15,470 nucleotides of DNA from JBBRUG01 sp038247995 (GTDB lineage: Bacteria > Chloroflexota > Chloroflexia > Chloroflexales > Chloroflexaceae): NCBI GenBank assembly GCA_038247995.1, contig JBBRUG010000124.1:1-15470 (forward strand). Reading direction: 5' to 3'. A model generated the notes under the pieces. It saw only the letters and a list, made by a program, of their open reading frames with translations, made no database searches and was not told where the DNA came from. Both the position numbers and the translations under genes were made by a program. Shown here one piece after another: positions 1-8,149 of the stretch. Positions within the stretch are counted from its first letter, which is position 1. Every line of letters starts with the position of its first letter.

Positions 1-196
1 AGTGACGAGTGACGAGTGACGAGTGACGAGTGACGAGTGATGAGTGACGAGTGACGAGTGATGAGTGACGAGTGACGAGTGATGAGTGACGAGTGATGAG
101 TGACGAGTGATGAGTGACGAGTGATGAGTGATGAGTGACGAGTGATGAGTGATGAGTGACGAGTGATGAGTGACGAGTGACGAGTGACGAGTGACA
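1..196. repeat. 7-bp tandem array, 28 units of AGTGAYG
   Basis: Twenty-eight uninterrupted heptamers fill the start of the window, so the array probably continues to the left. Units are AGTGACG or AGTGATG. The T form begins at 36, 57, 78, 92, 106, 120, 127, 141, 148 and 162, and the last unit (190-196) ends in A. The T units fall at 21-bp and then 14-bp steps, which points to duplication of multi-unit blocks. No unique spacers are present, so it is not a CRISPR. It resembles the short tandemly repeated repetitive (STRR) heptamers known from filamentous cyanobacteria in form, not in sequence. Confidence 0.97.
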
Positions 197-218
197 ATGT
201 TCAGCCGTCGGGATGATA

Positions 219-257
219 CCGTGTCCCCGTGTCCGTGTCCCCGCATCCGTGTGTCAT
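219..257. repeat. degenerate CCGTGTC-type short repeat
   Basis: Imperfect 7-8 bp repeats of the CCGTGTC type sit just upstream of the ribosome binding site of the amidase gene. They look like a decayed heptamer array of a different family from the one at 1-196. An apparent in-frame start at 213 runs through this repeat and is rejected as the gene start. No convincing promoter was seen between 197 and 260. Confidence 0.55.
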
Positions 258-272
258 ACCAGGAGCCATGTT

Positions 273-1517
273 ATGTCAGAGGGAAGCCTCAACCCCGCCC
301 GTACCCTGGCCGAACTCAAGGAGTTGCGCGCACTCACCGGCGATGCGGAGGGCGCGCAGCGGGTGGCCTGGACTGATACCTGGGCCAAGGCGCGCGGCTG
401 GCTACGTACGAAGTTGGCGGAGTTGCCGGTGACGATCGAGACCGATCCGGCCGGTAACCTCTGGGCCACCCTGCCCAGCGCTTCCAAACAAACGCTGCTC
501 ATTGGCGGCCATATCGACTCGGTGCCCAATGGCGGTTGGCTCGACGGCTGTCTGAATACGCTCGCCGGCCTGGAAACGCTGCGCCGGATCGCGGCCGAGG
601 GTACGCCGCCGGTTACCGTGCGCCTGGTCGATTGGGCCGATGAAGAAGGGGCGCGCTTCGGGCGCAGCTTGGTTGGCTCCAGCGCCTTCTCCGGCACGCT
701 TGATCCCGAAGATCTGCTTGAACTACGTGATCGGGCCGGCACACCAATGCCGGAAGCATTACATGCCCACGGCGTTGAACTGCGCAGTATGCTCGATGCA
801 CGCCGCCAGCAGGTCAATGTCGCCGCTTACCTTGAACTGCATATCGAACAGGGACCGGTGCTCGAAGGGCTAGGCCTGCCATTGGGTGTTGTGCTGGGCA
901 CCTTCGGCGTCGAACGGCACCGGATCATCTGGCACGGCCAGGCGGCGCACTCCGGCTCCACGCCGATGAACCGGCGCAAAGATGCGCTGGCCGGCGCTGC
1001 GAAACTTGCACTCTCCATCCGCGCTATCGCCCGCGAAGTGGGCGACGGCGCCGTCTGTACGTCGGGTGGGGTGGTCTGTAAGCCGGGAATTGTTACCTCG
1101 GTGGTGGAAACGGCTGAGCAATTGCTCGACCAACGCCACCTCGAAGGAGCGAAACTGGCCCAGATGTTACAAATGGCCAAAGAAGCCAGTGCGCGTTTCG
1201 CCGCCGAAGAACAGATTACGGTGGATTGGGAACCGCTCTGGCGGATCGATCCGATTCCCTTTCATTCGGAACTGATCGACCTGGCCGAACAGGCGATCAT
1301 CGAAACCTGCGGCACATGCTATCGGCTCCCGAGCGGCCCGCTCCACGATGCGGCCGAAGTTGCGCGGGCGGGCATCCCGACAGTAATGCTGTTCGTGCAA
1401 AGCCTGCGCGGCATTTCGCACAATAAGATCGAAGACACGCTCGAAGAACACATTTTGCTCTCCGTGCAGGCGCTCGATCGGCTCGCCGATAAAACAATGG
1501 CCTGGATTGCGTCATAA
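273..1517 (+). CDS. Zn-dependent M20-family amidase (N-carbamoyl-L-amino acid hydrolase / allantoate amidohydrolase type)
   Basis: A 414-residue protein, the usual length for the hydantoinase/carbamoylase family. These cytosolic, dimeric metalloenzymes hydrolyse N-carbamoyl amino acids, ureido acids or allantoate, releasing ammonia and CO2. Likely metal ligands are visible: His80 in GGHIDS, Asp91 in GGWLDG, Glu125 (with Glu124) in ADEEGARFG, His190 in LELHIEQGP and His383 in ISHNKIED. GQAAHSGSTPM (223-232) and LDQR (285-288) are also typical. Start 273 has AGGAG at 261-265 and gives MSEGSLN; the longer frame from 213 runs through low-complexity repeat and has no ribosome site. The usual Gly after DGxL is Asn here (DGCLN). 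No hydantoinase, transporter or purine gene is adjacent, so the substrate cannot be chosen from context. Family call is firm, exact substrate unknown. Confidence 0.93.
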   Translation: MSEGSLNPARTLAELKELRALTGDAEGAQRVAWTDTWAKARGWLRTKLAELPVTIETDPAGNLWATLPSASKQTLLIGGHIDSVPNGGWLDGCLNTLAGLETLRRIAAEGTPPVTVRLVDWADEEGARFGRSLVGSSAFSGTLDPEDLLELRDRAGTPMPEALHAHGVELRSMLDARRQQVNVAAYLELHIEQGPVLEGLGLPLGVVLGTFGVERHRIIWHGQAAHSGSTPMNRRKDALAGAAKLALSIRAIAREVGDGAVCTSGGVVCKPGIVTSVVETAEQLLDQRHLEGAKLAQMLQMAKEASARFAAEEQITVDWEPLWRIDPIPFHSELIDLAEQAIIETCGTCYRLPSGPLHDAAEVARAGIPTVMLFVQSLRGISHNKIEDTLEEHILLSVQALDRLADKTMAWIAS

Positions 1518-1547
1518 ACGCTGCGTAAACAGCGTATACTGTTGCAA

Positions 1548-1571
1548 AAGCCCTGTCACCCGACAGGGTTT
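1548..1571 (+). terminator. hairpin terminator candidate after the amidase gene
   Basis: CCCTGTC (1551-1557) pairs with GACAGGG (1562-1568) around a 4-base loop. The stem extends by AAG/TTT to about 10 pairs including one G-U. It is 30 bases past the stop. Only a short T run follows, so it is a plausible but weak intrinsic terminator. Confidence 0.5.
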
Positions 1572-1598
1572 ACATTGCCGACCTAGAATCGAATTTAT

Positions 1599-1607
1599 TG
1601 CTATAAT
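1599..1607 (+). promoter_or_regulatory. extended -10 promoter for the 164-residue protein
   Basis: TG-C-TATAAT is a perfect extended -10 element. No good -35 is visible at 16-18 bp, which is acceptable for extended -10 promoters. It lies 51 bases before the ATG at 1659 and just after the hairpin at 1548-1571, so the small gene is probably transcribed on its own. Confidence 0.55.
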
Positions 1608-1658
1608 CAGGGGCACCGTACCATAGCAGGTCAGCATGACCTGGGAAGGACAAGGCTT

Positions 1659-2153
1659 ATGTGGCCGTTTCAGAAGCGTAGTCCGCTTGAGCGCGCCGTC
1701 GACGATATGCAGCGTGATGCTGCCCGCCTGGCCGACATGGCCGCCGATGAAGTACGCACCCGGATCAATGCCGAAGCCGGCAAACAACTGGCTGCCGGCC
1801 TAGAGCAGGTTGCCAGTCGGATCGAGCACGCCGACCTGGCCAAACAAGTGCGTAAGCGTGAGCGCCAACTGAAGAAGTCGGTCGATCATGCCAACAAGCG
1901 GGTCACCAACGTGCGCAAAAACCTCGGCGGCGCGGCGCACCAACTTGCCGAGCGGGTTGAGCACGGCGTGGAGCAGGGCAATGCGCAGTTATCGCACCTG
2001 CGCGAGAATATTGCCGAACAGGGCACCGAACAGCTCACTCATCTGCGCGAAGCATGGCCCGAGCCGAAAGAGCGCAGTTGGATCGGGCCAACCCTGATTG
2101 GCTTCCTGTTTGGCTTCGGTTTTGGTTTCCTGGCCGGGAAGAATGGGAAGTAA
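1659..2153 (+). CDS. small helical protein with C-terminal membrane anchor, unknown function
   Basis: A 164-residue protein not assigned to a named family. AAGGA at 1646-1650 supports the start. Residues 10-130 are charged and almost free of proline, predicted to be long amphipathic helix or coiled coil. A local duplication is visible: QLSHLRE (110-116) and QLTHLRE (125-131), each preceded by an EQG-containing segment. After WPEPKERSW comes one hydrophobic stretch (142-160) with alternating Phe and Gly, then the basic tail KNGK. The likely picture is a tail-anchored protein with its helical body in the cytoplasm. The architecture is like YtxH or apolipoprotein-like helical proteins but with the anchor at the other end. 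It has its own promoter-like element and sits before the kinase operon without evident linkage. Confidence 0.8.
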   Translation: MWPFQKRSPLERAVDDMQRDAARLADMAADEVRTRINAEAGKQLAAGLEQVASRIEHADLAKQVRKRERQLKKSVDHANKRVTNVRKNLGGAAHQLAERVEHGVEQGNAQLSHLRENIAEQGTEQLTHLREAWPEPKERSWIGPTLIGFLFGFGFGFLAGKNGK

Positions 2154-2236
2154 CGCATCCGGCATACGCCAGTATGAATGCGTATTCCGTAGATTGTGAT
2201 CCGTGTATCCTCACCCTCATCAATCCACGCATTTCA

Positions 2237-2274
2237 CGGCAGGCGTGTCACCGGTTCCATCGACACGCCTGCCG
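2237..2274. terminator. 13-bp perfect inverted repeat
   Basis: CGGCAGGCGTGTC (2237-2249) is exactly complementary to 2262-2274, with a 12-base loop. No T run follows on the plus strand. It could end transcription of the small anchor protein gene in a factor-assisted way, or bind a regulator just upstream of the kinase promoter. Confidence 0.55.
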
Positions 2275-2295
2275 AACCTCAACCTGAATCATCCA

Positions 2296-2324
2296 TTGCC
2301 CCTGACTGCGTATTCGGCTACAAT
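2296..2324 (+). promoter_or_regulatory. sigma-70-like promoter for the kinase/EAL operon
   Basis: TTGCCC (2296-2301), a 17-base spacer and TACAAT (2319-2324) match the vegetative consensus with three mismatches in total. It is 22 bases after the perfect inverted repeat and about 140 bases before the kinase start. Confidence 0.5.
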
Positions 2325-2465
2325 TTCCTTATGTGCGCCAATGTGAGTTGATGAAACACATTGCGTTCGAAGTAGCCGAGCACTAATCGACGCGACCTTG
2401 GCCGCTTTCGACGTTCGTTTGGCTACCCTCAAATGGCGCTTTAATGTCCCCAAGAAAGTTCGCTT

Positions 2466-4934
2466 ATGGAACACGAACTCGTGCGACCGAAGGCGCCGCA
2501 GGCCCATGGGGTGGTCGATACGCTGTCAGAGCCGGCCTTCGATGACCTGGCACGGCTCGCAGCCTATGTGTGTGCAACGCCGATCGCCGTTATAACCCTG
2601 AGCGATGCAACCCACCAGTGGTATAAGTCGGTCATCGGCATGCCATACCGCGCTTCTGAACACGCGAGCGCTTTTTGTGCCTCCACGATTGCGAGCGCTG
2701 CACCTACGATCATTACGGATGCACGCGACGATCCGCGCTTCGCCCACGATCCATTAGTCATCACGCCGCCAGGTATGCGCTTCTATGGCGGTGTGCCGAT
2801 CAGAGCGCCGTCCGGCTCGTGTATCGGCGCGCTGGCGGTGCTGGATCGGGTGCCACGCGAGCTGAGCGCGTCCCAAATCGAGCATCTGCACATGCTCGCG
2901 GCCCAAGTAACGGCCCAACTCGAATTGCAGCGCGAACGCCAAGAACGCCGGCTGGCGGAAGAGCAGCAGCACCCCACCCAGCAGCGCGCCGCTGAGCAAC
3001 GCCTGCACCAGGCCCTGGATCTACTGCGCATCGGCGGCAAGTTAGGTCAGATCGGGGGTTGGGCCACCGATCTGGCCAAGAATGAAGTCTATTGGTCCGA
3101 TGAGATCTTTGCCATTCTGGAGTGGGAAACCGCCAATCCACCCTCCCTCGAACACGCACTCGATCTCTATCCGCCTGAATGGCGGGGCAAGATTCGCGCC
3201 GCCATTCAGGCGTGCGCGCGCGATGGAACACCCTTTGACCTGGAACTCGAACTCCTGACGGCAAAACAGCGCCGGCTCTGGGTACGCGCACTGGGTGAAG
3301 CCGAGCGCGCCGCCGATGGCACGATCACGCGCGTCGTCGGCGCCTTGCAAGATATTTCCGAGCAGAAACACACTGAGGCGGAGTTGCAGCGCATTGCCGC
3401 CCAACTCAGCGCAAGCGCTGAACGCTTCCGCTTGGTTGCGCAGGCCACCGCCGACGCGATCTGGGATTGGAATTTGCTCACCGATGGCGTCTGGTGGAAC
3501 AGCGGCATGCAAACGCTTTTCGGCTACCCGCCTGAAGAACTCGAGCAGGGTTTGCAGGCGTGGGTGAGCCACATTCACCCGGAAGATGCGCCCCGCGTGC
3601 TGCAGCAGATTCAAGAATGTATCGATGGCGCCGCCAATGAATGGGAGAGCCGCTATCGCTTTCAGCGCAAAGATGGCACGTATGCCCAGGTGATCGACCG
3701 CGCCTTTGTGCTGCGTAACCCGGCCGGGCAAGCCCTGCGCATGATGGGCGGTATGAGCGATATTACCGAGCAGGTAGCCCTTGAGGAACAACTGCGTCAG
3801 GCTCAGCGCCTTGAAGCGGTTGGGCAGCTTACCAGCGGCATGGCCCACGATTTTAATAACCTGCTTACGGTCATTCTGGGCAATGCCGAACTGATCCAGG
3901 AAGAACTTGTCGATGTGCCCCGCCTGCGCCTGCTGGCCAAGATGATCGCCAGTGCCGCTCAGCGCGGCGCCGACCTCACCCAACGCCTGCTGGCCTTCGC
4001 GCGCCGTCAGACGCTCGACCCACGCCCCGTTGATGTCAACAGCTTGATTAGCGGTATGGACGTTCTCTTGCGCCGTACGCTCGGCGAGCATATCGAGATT
4101 GAAATGGTACTTGCCGCTGATCTTTGGCCGGCGCTCGTCGATCCGGTTCAACTCGAAAGTGCGCTGCTCAATCTGTGCATCAACTCCCGCGACGCCATGG
4201 CTAACGGCGGCCGCCTCACCATCGAAACCGCCAATACGCACCTTGATGAGGATTATGCCAGCCAGCATGCTGAGGTTCAAGCTGGTCAGTATGCTTTACT
4301 GGCCGTCTCCGACAACGGCATCGGTATTGAACCCAAGAATATCGCACACGTATTCGAGCCATTTTTTACCACTAAAGAACAAGACAAAGGCAGCGGCCTC
4401 GGCCTCAGCATGGTCTATGGCTTCATGCAACAATCGCTTGGGCATATTAAGCTCTACTCCGAACCTGGTCACGGTACAACCCTCAAGCTCTATTTACCCC
4501 ATGCGGGCAGTGCGCATCCGCACATACTCGAGCGCCTACCGGGGGATCATGCCGGAGGCATTGAGACGATTCTGTTAGTGGAAGATGACGCGCTGGTACG
4601 CAAATATGCCCAGCGCCAACTGGAGAGTCTGGGCTATACCGTTGTCGCAGCGGCAAACGGCCCCGAGGCGCTGATTCTGATCAATGAGCGTACAGATATC
4701 GGATTGCTTTTCACCGATATTGTGATGCCCGGCGGGATGAGCGGCCGCGAATTGGCCGATCAGGCGCGGGCGCTCAAGCCGCATTTGAAGATTCTCTACA
4801 CCTCGGGGTATACCGATCATTCGATCGTCCATCATGGTCGGCTCGATCCCGGCATTCAACTACTGAGTAAGCCCTACCGGCGCGCTGAATTAGCCCGCAA
4901 AGTGCGCGATGTGTTGGAACACCCGACTGATTAA
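2466..4934 (+). CDS. hybrid sensor histidine kinase: GAF-PAS-PAS-HisKA-HATPase-receiver
   Basis: An 822-residue soluble hybrid kinase with no membrane segment. In order: GAF domain (about 20-155); PAS-like domain (185-300) ending GALQDISEQ; second PAS (320-440) with WDWNLLTDGVWW and ending GGMSDITEQ; HisKA with phospho-acceptor His461 in GMAHDFNNLL; HATPase with Asn569/Asn573 in the N box, DNGIGI at 616-621 and GSGLGL at 642-647; C-terminal receiver (about 701-818) with acidic Asp707/Asp708, phospho-acceptor Asp751 in DIVMPGG and Lys802. HDFNN is typical of the HPK4-like group. All key residues are present, so it should be active. The next gene starts 16 bases later and encodes a receiver-EAL protein, its probable partner. 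The GAF resembles those after LGILDTxxE openings; no cysteine position clearly marks a bilin site, so the signal is unknown. Confidence 0.95.
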   Translation: MEHELVRPKAPQAHGVVDTLSEPAFDDLARLAAYVCATPIAVITLSDATHQWYKSVIGMPYRASEHASAFCASTIASAAPTIITDARDDPRFAHDPLVITPPGMRFYGGVPIRAPSGSCIGALAVLDRVPRELSASQIEHLHMLAAQVTAQLELQRERQERRLAEEQQHPTQQRAAEQRLHQALDLLRIGGKLGQIGGWATDLAKNEVYWSDEIFAILEWETANPPSLEHALDLYPPEWRGKIRAAIQACARDGTPFDLELELLTAKQRRLWVRALGEAERAADGTITRVVGALQDISEQKHTEAELQRIAAQLSASAERFRLVAQATADAIWDWNLLTDGVWWNSGMQTLFGYPPEELEQGLQAWVSHIHPEDAPRVLQQIQECIDGAANEWESRYRFQRKDGTYAQVIDRAFVLRNPAGQALRMMGGMSDITEQVALEEQLRQAQRLEAVGQLTSGMAHDFNNLLTVILGNAELIQEELVDVPRLRLLAKMIASAAQRGADLTQRLLAFARRQTLDPRPVDVNSLISGMDVLLRRTLGEHIEIEMVLAADLWPALVDPVQLESALLNLCINSRDAMANGGRLTIETANTHLDEDYASQHAEVQAGQYALLAVSDNGIGIEPKNIAHVFEPFFTTKEQDKGSGLGLSMVYGFMQQSLGHIKLYSEPGHGTTLKLYLPHAGSAHPHILERLPGDHAGGIETILLVEDDALVRKYAQRQLESLGYTVVAAANGPEALILINERTDIGLLFTDIVMPGGMSGRELADQARALKPHLKILYTSGYTDHSIVHHGRLDPGIQLLSKPYRRAELARKVRDVLEHPTD

Positions 4935-4950
4935 CGTCAGGGATAGCCCC

Positions 4951-6177
4951 ATGGACGATCCCAAATCTTCTCATCAGCGGTTGCTCATCCTCGACGATGA
5001 CCCTATGACCGGACAGACGATTATGTCGATTGCGGAGTTTGCCGGGATCGATGCGCGGTTCACGCCCAGTCCGACGGAGTTCTTCCAGCTCGTTGATCAG
5101 TGGAATCCAACCCACATCGCCATCGACCTGATTATGCCCGAGATGGACGGCGTGCAGGTGATGACCCAACTCGCCCAACACCAGTGTACGGCCCAGATCA
5201 TCATTACCAGCGGCGTCGGCACGCGCGTGCTTGAAGCCGCCGGGCGCTCGGCGGCGGAACACGGCTTGAATATCGCCGGTGTGCTCGCCAAGCCCTTCAC
5301 GCCGGCCAGCTTGCGGCGCCTGCTTGCCGATGCGGGGCCGCCGGTTGGGCGCCGCAACAAGGCTGCACCGCCCGTCGCAGCGCAGGAAGCGGAACTTTCG
5401 GCAGCGACATTGCACGCGGCGATCACGAGTGGAGCGATTAGCGCATACTACCAACCAAAGATCGATTGTATTACCGGGACGCTGGCCGGGTTTGAAGTGT
5501 TGGCGCGTTGGACCGACCCAGTGTTGGGGCCGATTCCGCCCACCCGCTTCATTCCCCTCGCGGAAAGCGTAGGGCTGATCGACGAACTCACCTTGCAGAT
5601 CCTCCATGAGGTATTGCCCTGGTTCGTACCGCTTGCGCACAGCTACGTGACCCAACCGCTTGCGCTGCCGCTGCATCTCGCAATCAATATCTCGGCGCGC
5701 ACCCTGAGCAATACAGCGCTCTTTGAGCGCTTGCGCGCTGAATGTCAGGCCATGCAGATCGATCCGGAGCAATTGACGTTTGAACTGACCGAAACCAGTG
5801 CAATGGAGGATCCGACGGCATCGCTCGATCTCCTTACCCGCCTGCGTATGCACGGTTTCCATCTCTCGATCGATGATTTTGGCACCGGCTTTTCATCAAT
5901 GCTACAACTCGTCCGGCTGCCCTTCTCGGAGATCAAAGTCGATAGATCGTTCGTAATGACCGCAATGACCTCACAGGAGTCGCGCACGGTGATCAAGTTC
6001 ATCGTTGATCTCGGCCATAGCCTGGGGTTGCGCTGCACGGCTGAAGGGGTCGAAGATCTCGCGACGCTGGCCTATTTGCAGCAGATCAACTGCGACCTGG
6101 CGCAGGGTTTTGCGATCGCCCGGCCGATGCCTGGAGCGGAGGCCTTGCATTGGGTTCAGGACTATCTGGTTAAATAA
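4951..6177 (+). CDS. response regulator with receiver and EAL (cyclic di-GMP phosphodiesterase) domains
   Basis: A 408-residue REC-EAL protein, the layout of Pseudomonas RocR. Receiver at 10-128: acidic LDDD (14-17), phospho-acceptor Asp59 in AIDLIMPEMDG and Lys114 in AKPF. After a linker comes EAL at about 150-405. The catalytic set looks complete: Glu182 in EVLARW (within the ExLxR consensus), Asn246 in NIS, Glu278 in FELTET, Asp308-Asp309 in DDFGTG, Lys329 in IKVDRSF, Glu365 in AEGVE and Gln385 in AQGFAIA. It should therefore hydrolyse cyclic di-GMP to pGpG under control of phosphorylation. Start 4951 is preferred over 4909, which overlaps the kinase gene; AGGGA at 4939-4943 sits 7 bases before it. 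Co-transcription with the kinase is likely. Cellular output (motility, adhesion or filament behaviour) cannot be told. Confidence 0.95.
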   Translation: MDDPKSSHQRLLILDDDPMTGQTIMSIAEFAGIDARFTPSPTEFFQLVDQWNPTHIAIDLIMPEMDGVQVMTQLAQHQCTAQIIITSGVGTRVLEAAGRSAAEHGLNIAGVLAKPFTPASLRRLLADAGPPVGRRNKAAPPVAAQEAELSAATLHAAITSGAISAYYQPKIDCITGTLAGFEVLARWTDPVLGPIPPTRFIPLAESVGLIDELTLQILHEVLPWFVPLAHSYVTQPLALPLHLAINISARTLSNTALFERLRAECQAMQIDPEQLTFELTETSAMEDPTASLDLLTRLRMHGFHLSIDDFGTGFSSMLQLVRLPFSEIKVDRSFVMTAMTSQESRTVIKFIVDLGHSLGLRCTAEGVEDLATLAYLQQINCDLAQGFAIARPMPGAEALHWVQDYLVK

Positions 6178-6190
6178 TCAGGTTTTCCCA

Positions 6191-7825
6191 TCACGCCCGC
6201 GCCGCACGATAGCGCCGGATCAGGTTATTCGTCGAGCTGTCGTGGGCGAGTTCGCGGTCGCTGGAGGCGCTGAGTTCAGGCGCGATCCGGCTGGCAAGCA
6301 CTTTACCCAACTCGACGCCCCACTGATCAAAAGCGTTAATGTCCCAGATCACGCTCTGCACGAAGACGCTGTGCTCGTAAAGCGCCACCAGCGCGCCAAG
6401 CACGGCGGGCGTCAGCCGTTCAGCCAGGAGCGTTGTGCTGGGACGGTTGCCGGCGAAGGTTCGATGCGGCACCAACGCCGCGCTCATGCCCTCGGCGCGC
6501 AGCGTCTCGGCGGGCTTACCAAAGGCCAACGCCTCGGCCTGCGCAAACATATTCGCCATCAGCAGATCGTGATGCGGGCCAAGCGGGTTCAAGCTGTGGC
6601 AGAAGCCGATAAAGTCGCACGGGATCAACCGGGTGCCCTGGTGGATCAGTTGGTAAAACGAATGCTGGCCGTTCGTGCCCGGCTCGCCCCAGTAGATCTG
6701 GCCGGTCGGGTAATCCACCGCCGCGCCGTCCAGGGTTACGCTCTTGCCGTTGCTCTCCATCGTTAACTGTTGCAGATAGGCCGGAAAGCGCTTGAGGTAC
6801 TGATCATACGGCAGCACAGCCTGAGTAGCGGCGTCGAAGAAGCTGGTGTACCAGACACCGAGCAAGCCGTGCAGCGCGGGCAGGTTCGCTGCGATTGGCG
6901 CGGTGCGGAAATGCTCGTCCATGGCGTGGAAACCGGCGAGCAGTTCACGGTACTGCTCGGCGCCGATTGCAATCATCGTCGAGAGGCCGATTGCCGAAGT
7001 CATCGAGTAACGCCCGCCGACCCAATCCCAGAAGCCGAACATATTTGTCGGGTCGATACCGAACTTTGTCACCTCGGCGGCATTGGTGCTCACGGCTACA
7101 AAGTGACGCGCCACAGCAACTTCGTCGTCTAGGGCGTCGAGCAACCAGGCCCGCGCCGTCCGCGCATTGGTCATCGTTTCCTGGGTAGTGAAGGTTTTTG
7201 AGGCGACGATGAACAGCGTCGCACTTGGGTCGAGATCGCGCACCGTTTCGGCGAAGTCGGTGCCGTCGACATTGCTCACAAAGCGCATGGTCAACTGACG
7301 CGCGCTATAGTTGCGCAGCGCTTCGTAGGCCATCACCGGGCCGAGATCGGAGCCGCCGATGCCGATATTCACTACATTGCGAATAGGCTTGCCGGTATGA
7401 CCGAGCCACGTGCCAACGCGGAGTTGTTCGGCGAAGATCGCCATGCGGTCGAGCACGGCATGCACCTCGGGCACAACATTGACGTCATCGACCAGAATGA
7501 CCGCATCGCGGGGGGCGCGCAACGCGGTGTGCAGTACAGAGCGATCCTCGGTAGAGTTGATCTTCTGGCCGCTGAACATCGCCTCAATCCGCTCATCGAG
7601 GCCGCAGGCCGCAGCCAACTGCGTCAGCAGATCGAGCGTTTCAGTCGTGATCCGATGTTTGGCGAAATCCATATACAGGCCGGCGGCCTCGGCGGTAAAA
7701 TGTTCGCCACGAGTTGGATCTTGAGCGAACAGGTCGCGGAGGTGCAATGGGCGGATCGTCGCGGCGTGGTCGGCAAGCGCACGCCACTCGGGGCGCTGCG
7801 TCAGTGTAGCGGGTGTCGTAGCCAT
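6191..7825 (-). CDS. pgi: glucose-6-phosphate isomerase
   Basis: A 544-residue protein interconverting glucose 6-phosphate and fructose 6-phosphate in glycolysis and gluconeogenesis. Family marks are clear: INSTEDRSVLHTALR (90-104), GIGGSDLGP (155-163), phosphate-binding ASKTFTTQET (208-217), FGFWDWVGGRYS (263-274), MESNGKS with catalytic Glu357, GTNGQHSF with His388 and ELGK with Lys508. Length and motif order match the long bacterial/eukaryotic form, not the short archaeal type. AAGGAG at 7833-7838 is 7 bases from the ATG. The gene converges on the EAL gene with only 13 bases between stops, and no clear terminator lies in that gap. Complete and apparently functional; no other glycolytic gene is nearby. 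Confidence 0.99.
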   Translation of the reverse strand: MATTPATLTQRPEWRALADHAATIRPLHLRDLFAQDPTRGEHFTAEAAGLYMDFAKHRITTETLDLLTQLAAACGLDERIEAMFSGQKINSTEDRSVLHTALRAPRDAVILVDDVNVVPEVHAVLDRMAIFAEQLRVGTWLGHTGKPIRNVVNIGIGGSDLGPVMAYEALRNYSARQLTMRFVSNVDGTDFAETVRDLDPSATLFIVASKTFTTQETMTNARTARAWLLDALDDEVAVARHFVAVSTNAAEVTKFGIDPTNMFGFWDWVGGRYSMTSAIGLSTMIAIGAEQYRELLAGFHAMDEHFRTAPIAANLPALHGLLGVWYTSFFDAATQAVLPYDQYLKRFPAYLQQLTMESNGKSVTLDGAAVDYPTGQIYWGEPGTNGQHSFYQLIHQGTRLIPCDFIGFCHSLNPLGPHHDLLMANMFAQAEALAFGKPAETLRAEGMSAALVPHRTFAGNRPSTTLLAERLTPAVLGALVALYEHSVFVQSVIWDINAFDQWGVELGKVLASRIAPELSASSDRELAHDSSTNNLIRRYRAARA

Positions 7826-7869
7826 GTCCGGGCTCCTTCCTCGCGCAGTTAGATACCGGGAATGGCTGC

Positions 7870-7875
7870 ATTATA
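7870..7875 (-). promoter_or_regulatory. -10 element for pgi
   Basis: A perfect TATAAT on the minus strand lies 44 bases before the pgi ATG. The hexamer 17 bases further upstream is a poor -35. It is the only good -10 in the leader. Confidence 0.45.
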
Positions 7876-7952
7876 AGAGATTATGCGGGGCTGGGTTGAC
7901 GACTTTGTCGAAAAATCAGCGTACGAACACCCTGAACTTACTGCAATGCGTT

Positions 7953-8084
7953 CTAAGGCGGGCGCCCCGACGCGTTGCGACTCATTGTTTCCAGCGGCTG
8001 GGGATTGCGCACAATGTAATTACGAAGAGCATTCATTGCGCGTGCGTCGCGTACAATGCGCTCGTAGTAGTCACGCTGCCAGAG
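7953..8084 (-). pseudogene. 3' remnant of a REP-associated tyrosine transposase (RAYT, IS200-like Y1 family)
   Basis: Reading the minus strand from 8084 to the TAG at 7953 gives 43 residues opening LWQRDYYERIVRDARA and continuing MNALRNYIVRNPQPLE. This is the C-terminal signature of Transposase_17/RAYT proteins, where a 'WQR-YY-RI-RD ... I--YI--NP' pattern ends the catalytic domain. The upstream catalytic part (HxH motif and nucleophilic tyrosine) is not found: the frame stays open to about 8205 but turns into unrelated sequence including the REP-like palindrome. It is therefore a 5'-truncated, non-functional copy. RAYTs act on REP palindromes, and one lies about 65 bases away on the truncated side. 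Confidence 0.8.
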
Positions 8085-8149
8085 TCGGCGTGAGAATGAG
8101 GGCCAGGCTTGGGTCCGTACGCCGACACGGAGGAATGGTGGGAGTTCTT

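Larger units (their letters stand above)
2154..2465. other. 312-base spacer before the kinase operon
   Basis: No gene is supported here. It begins with a bulged hairpin (ACGCAT 2153-2158 with ATGCGT 2178-2183, enclosing CATAC 2163-2167 with GTATG 2172-2176). A 13-bp perfect hairpin lies at 2237-2274, and a promoter at 2296-2324. The leader from about 2331 to the ATG at 2466 is about 135 bases, with no recognised riboswitch and only a weak ribosome site (AAGAAAG near 2454). Confidence 0.6.

Noticed and set aside
1..196. Possible CRISPR array
   Set aside because: The repeat unit is only 7 bp and contiguous, with no unique spacers and no cas gene nearby.
213..272. N-terminal extension of the amidase
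   Set aside because: It translates low-complexity repeat; the ATG at 273 has a good ribosome site and gives the family's normal length.
2331..2465. Riboswitch in the kinase leader
   Set aside because: The leader is long enough, but I recognised no conserved riboswitch core or expression platform.
3042..4280. 412-codon minus-strand open frame
   Set aside because: It lies antisense within the hybrid kinase gene, whose domains are all intact; the frame has no recognised motif.
4774..5862. 362-codon minus-strand open frame
   Set aside because: Antisense shadow across the kinase receiver and EAL genes, which are clearly coding on the plus strand.
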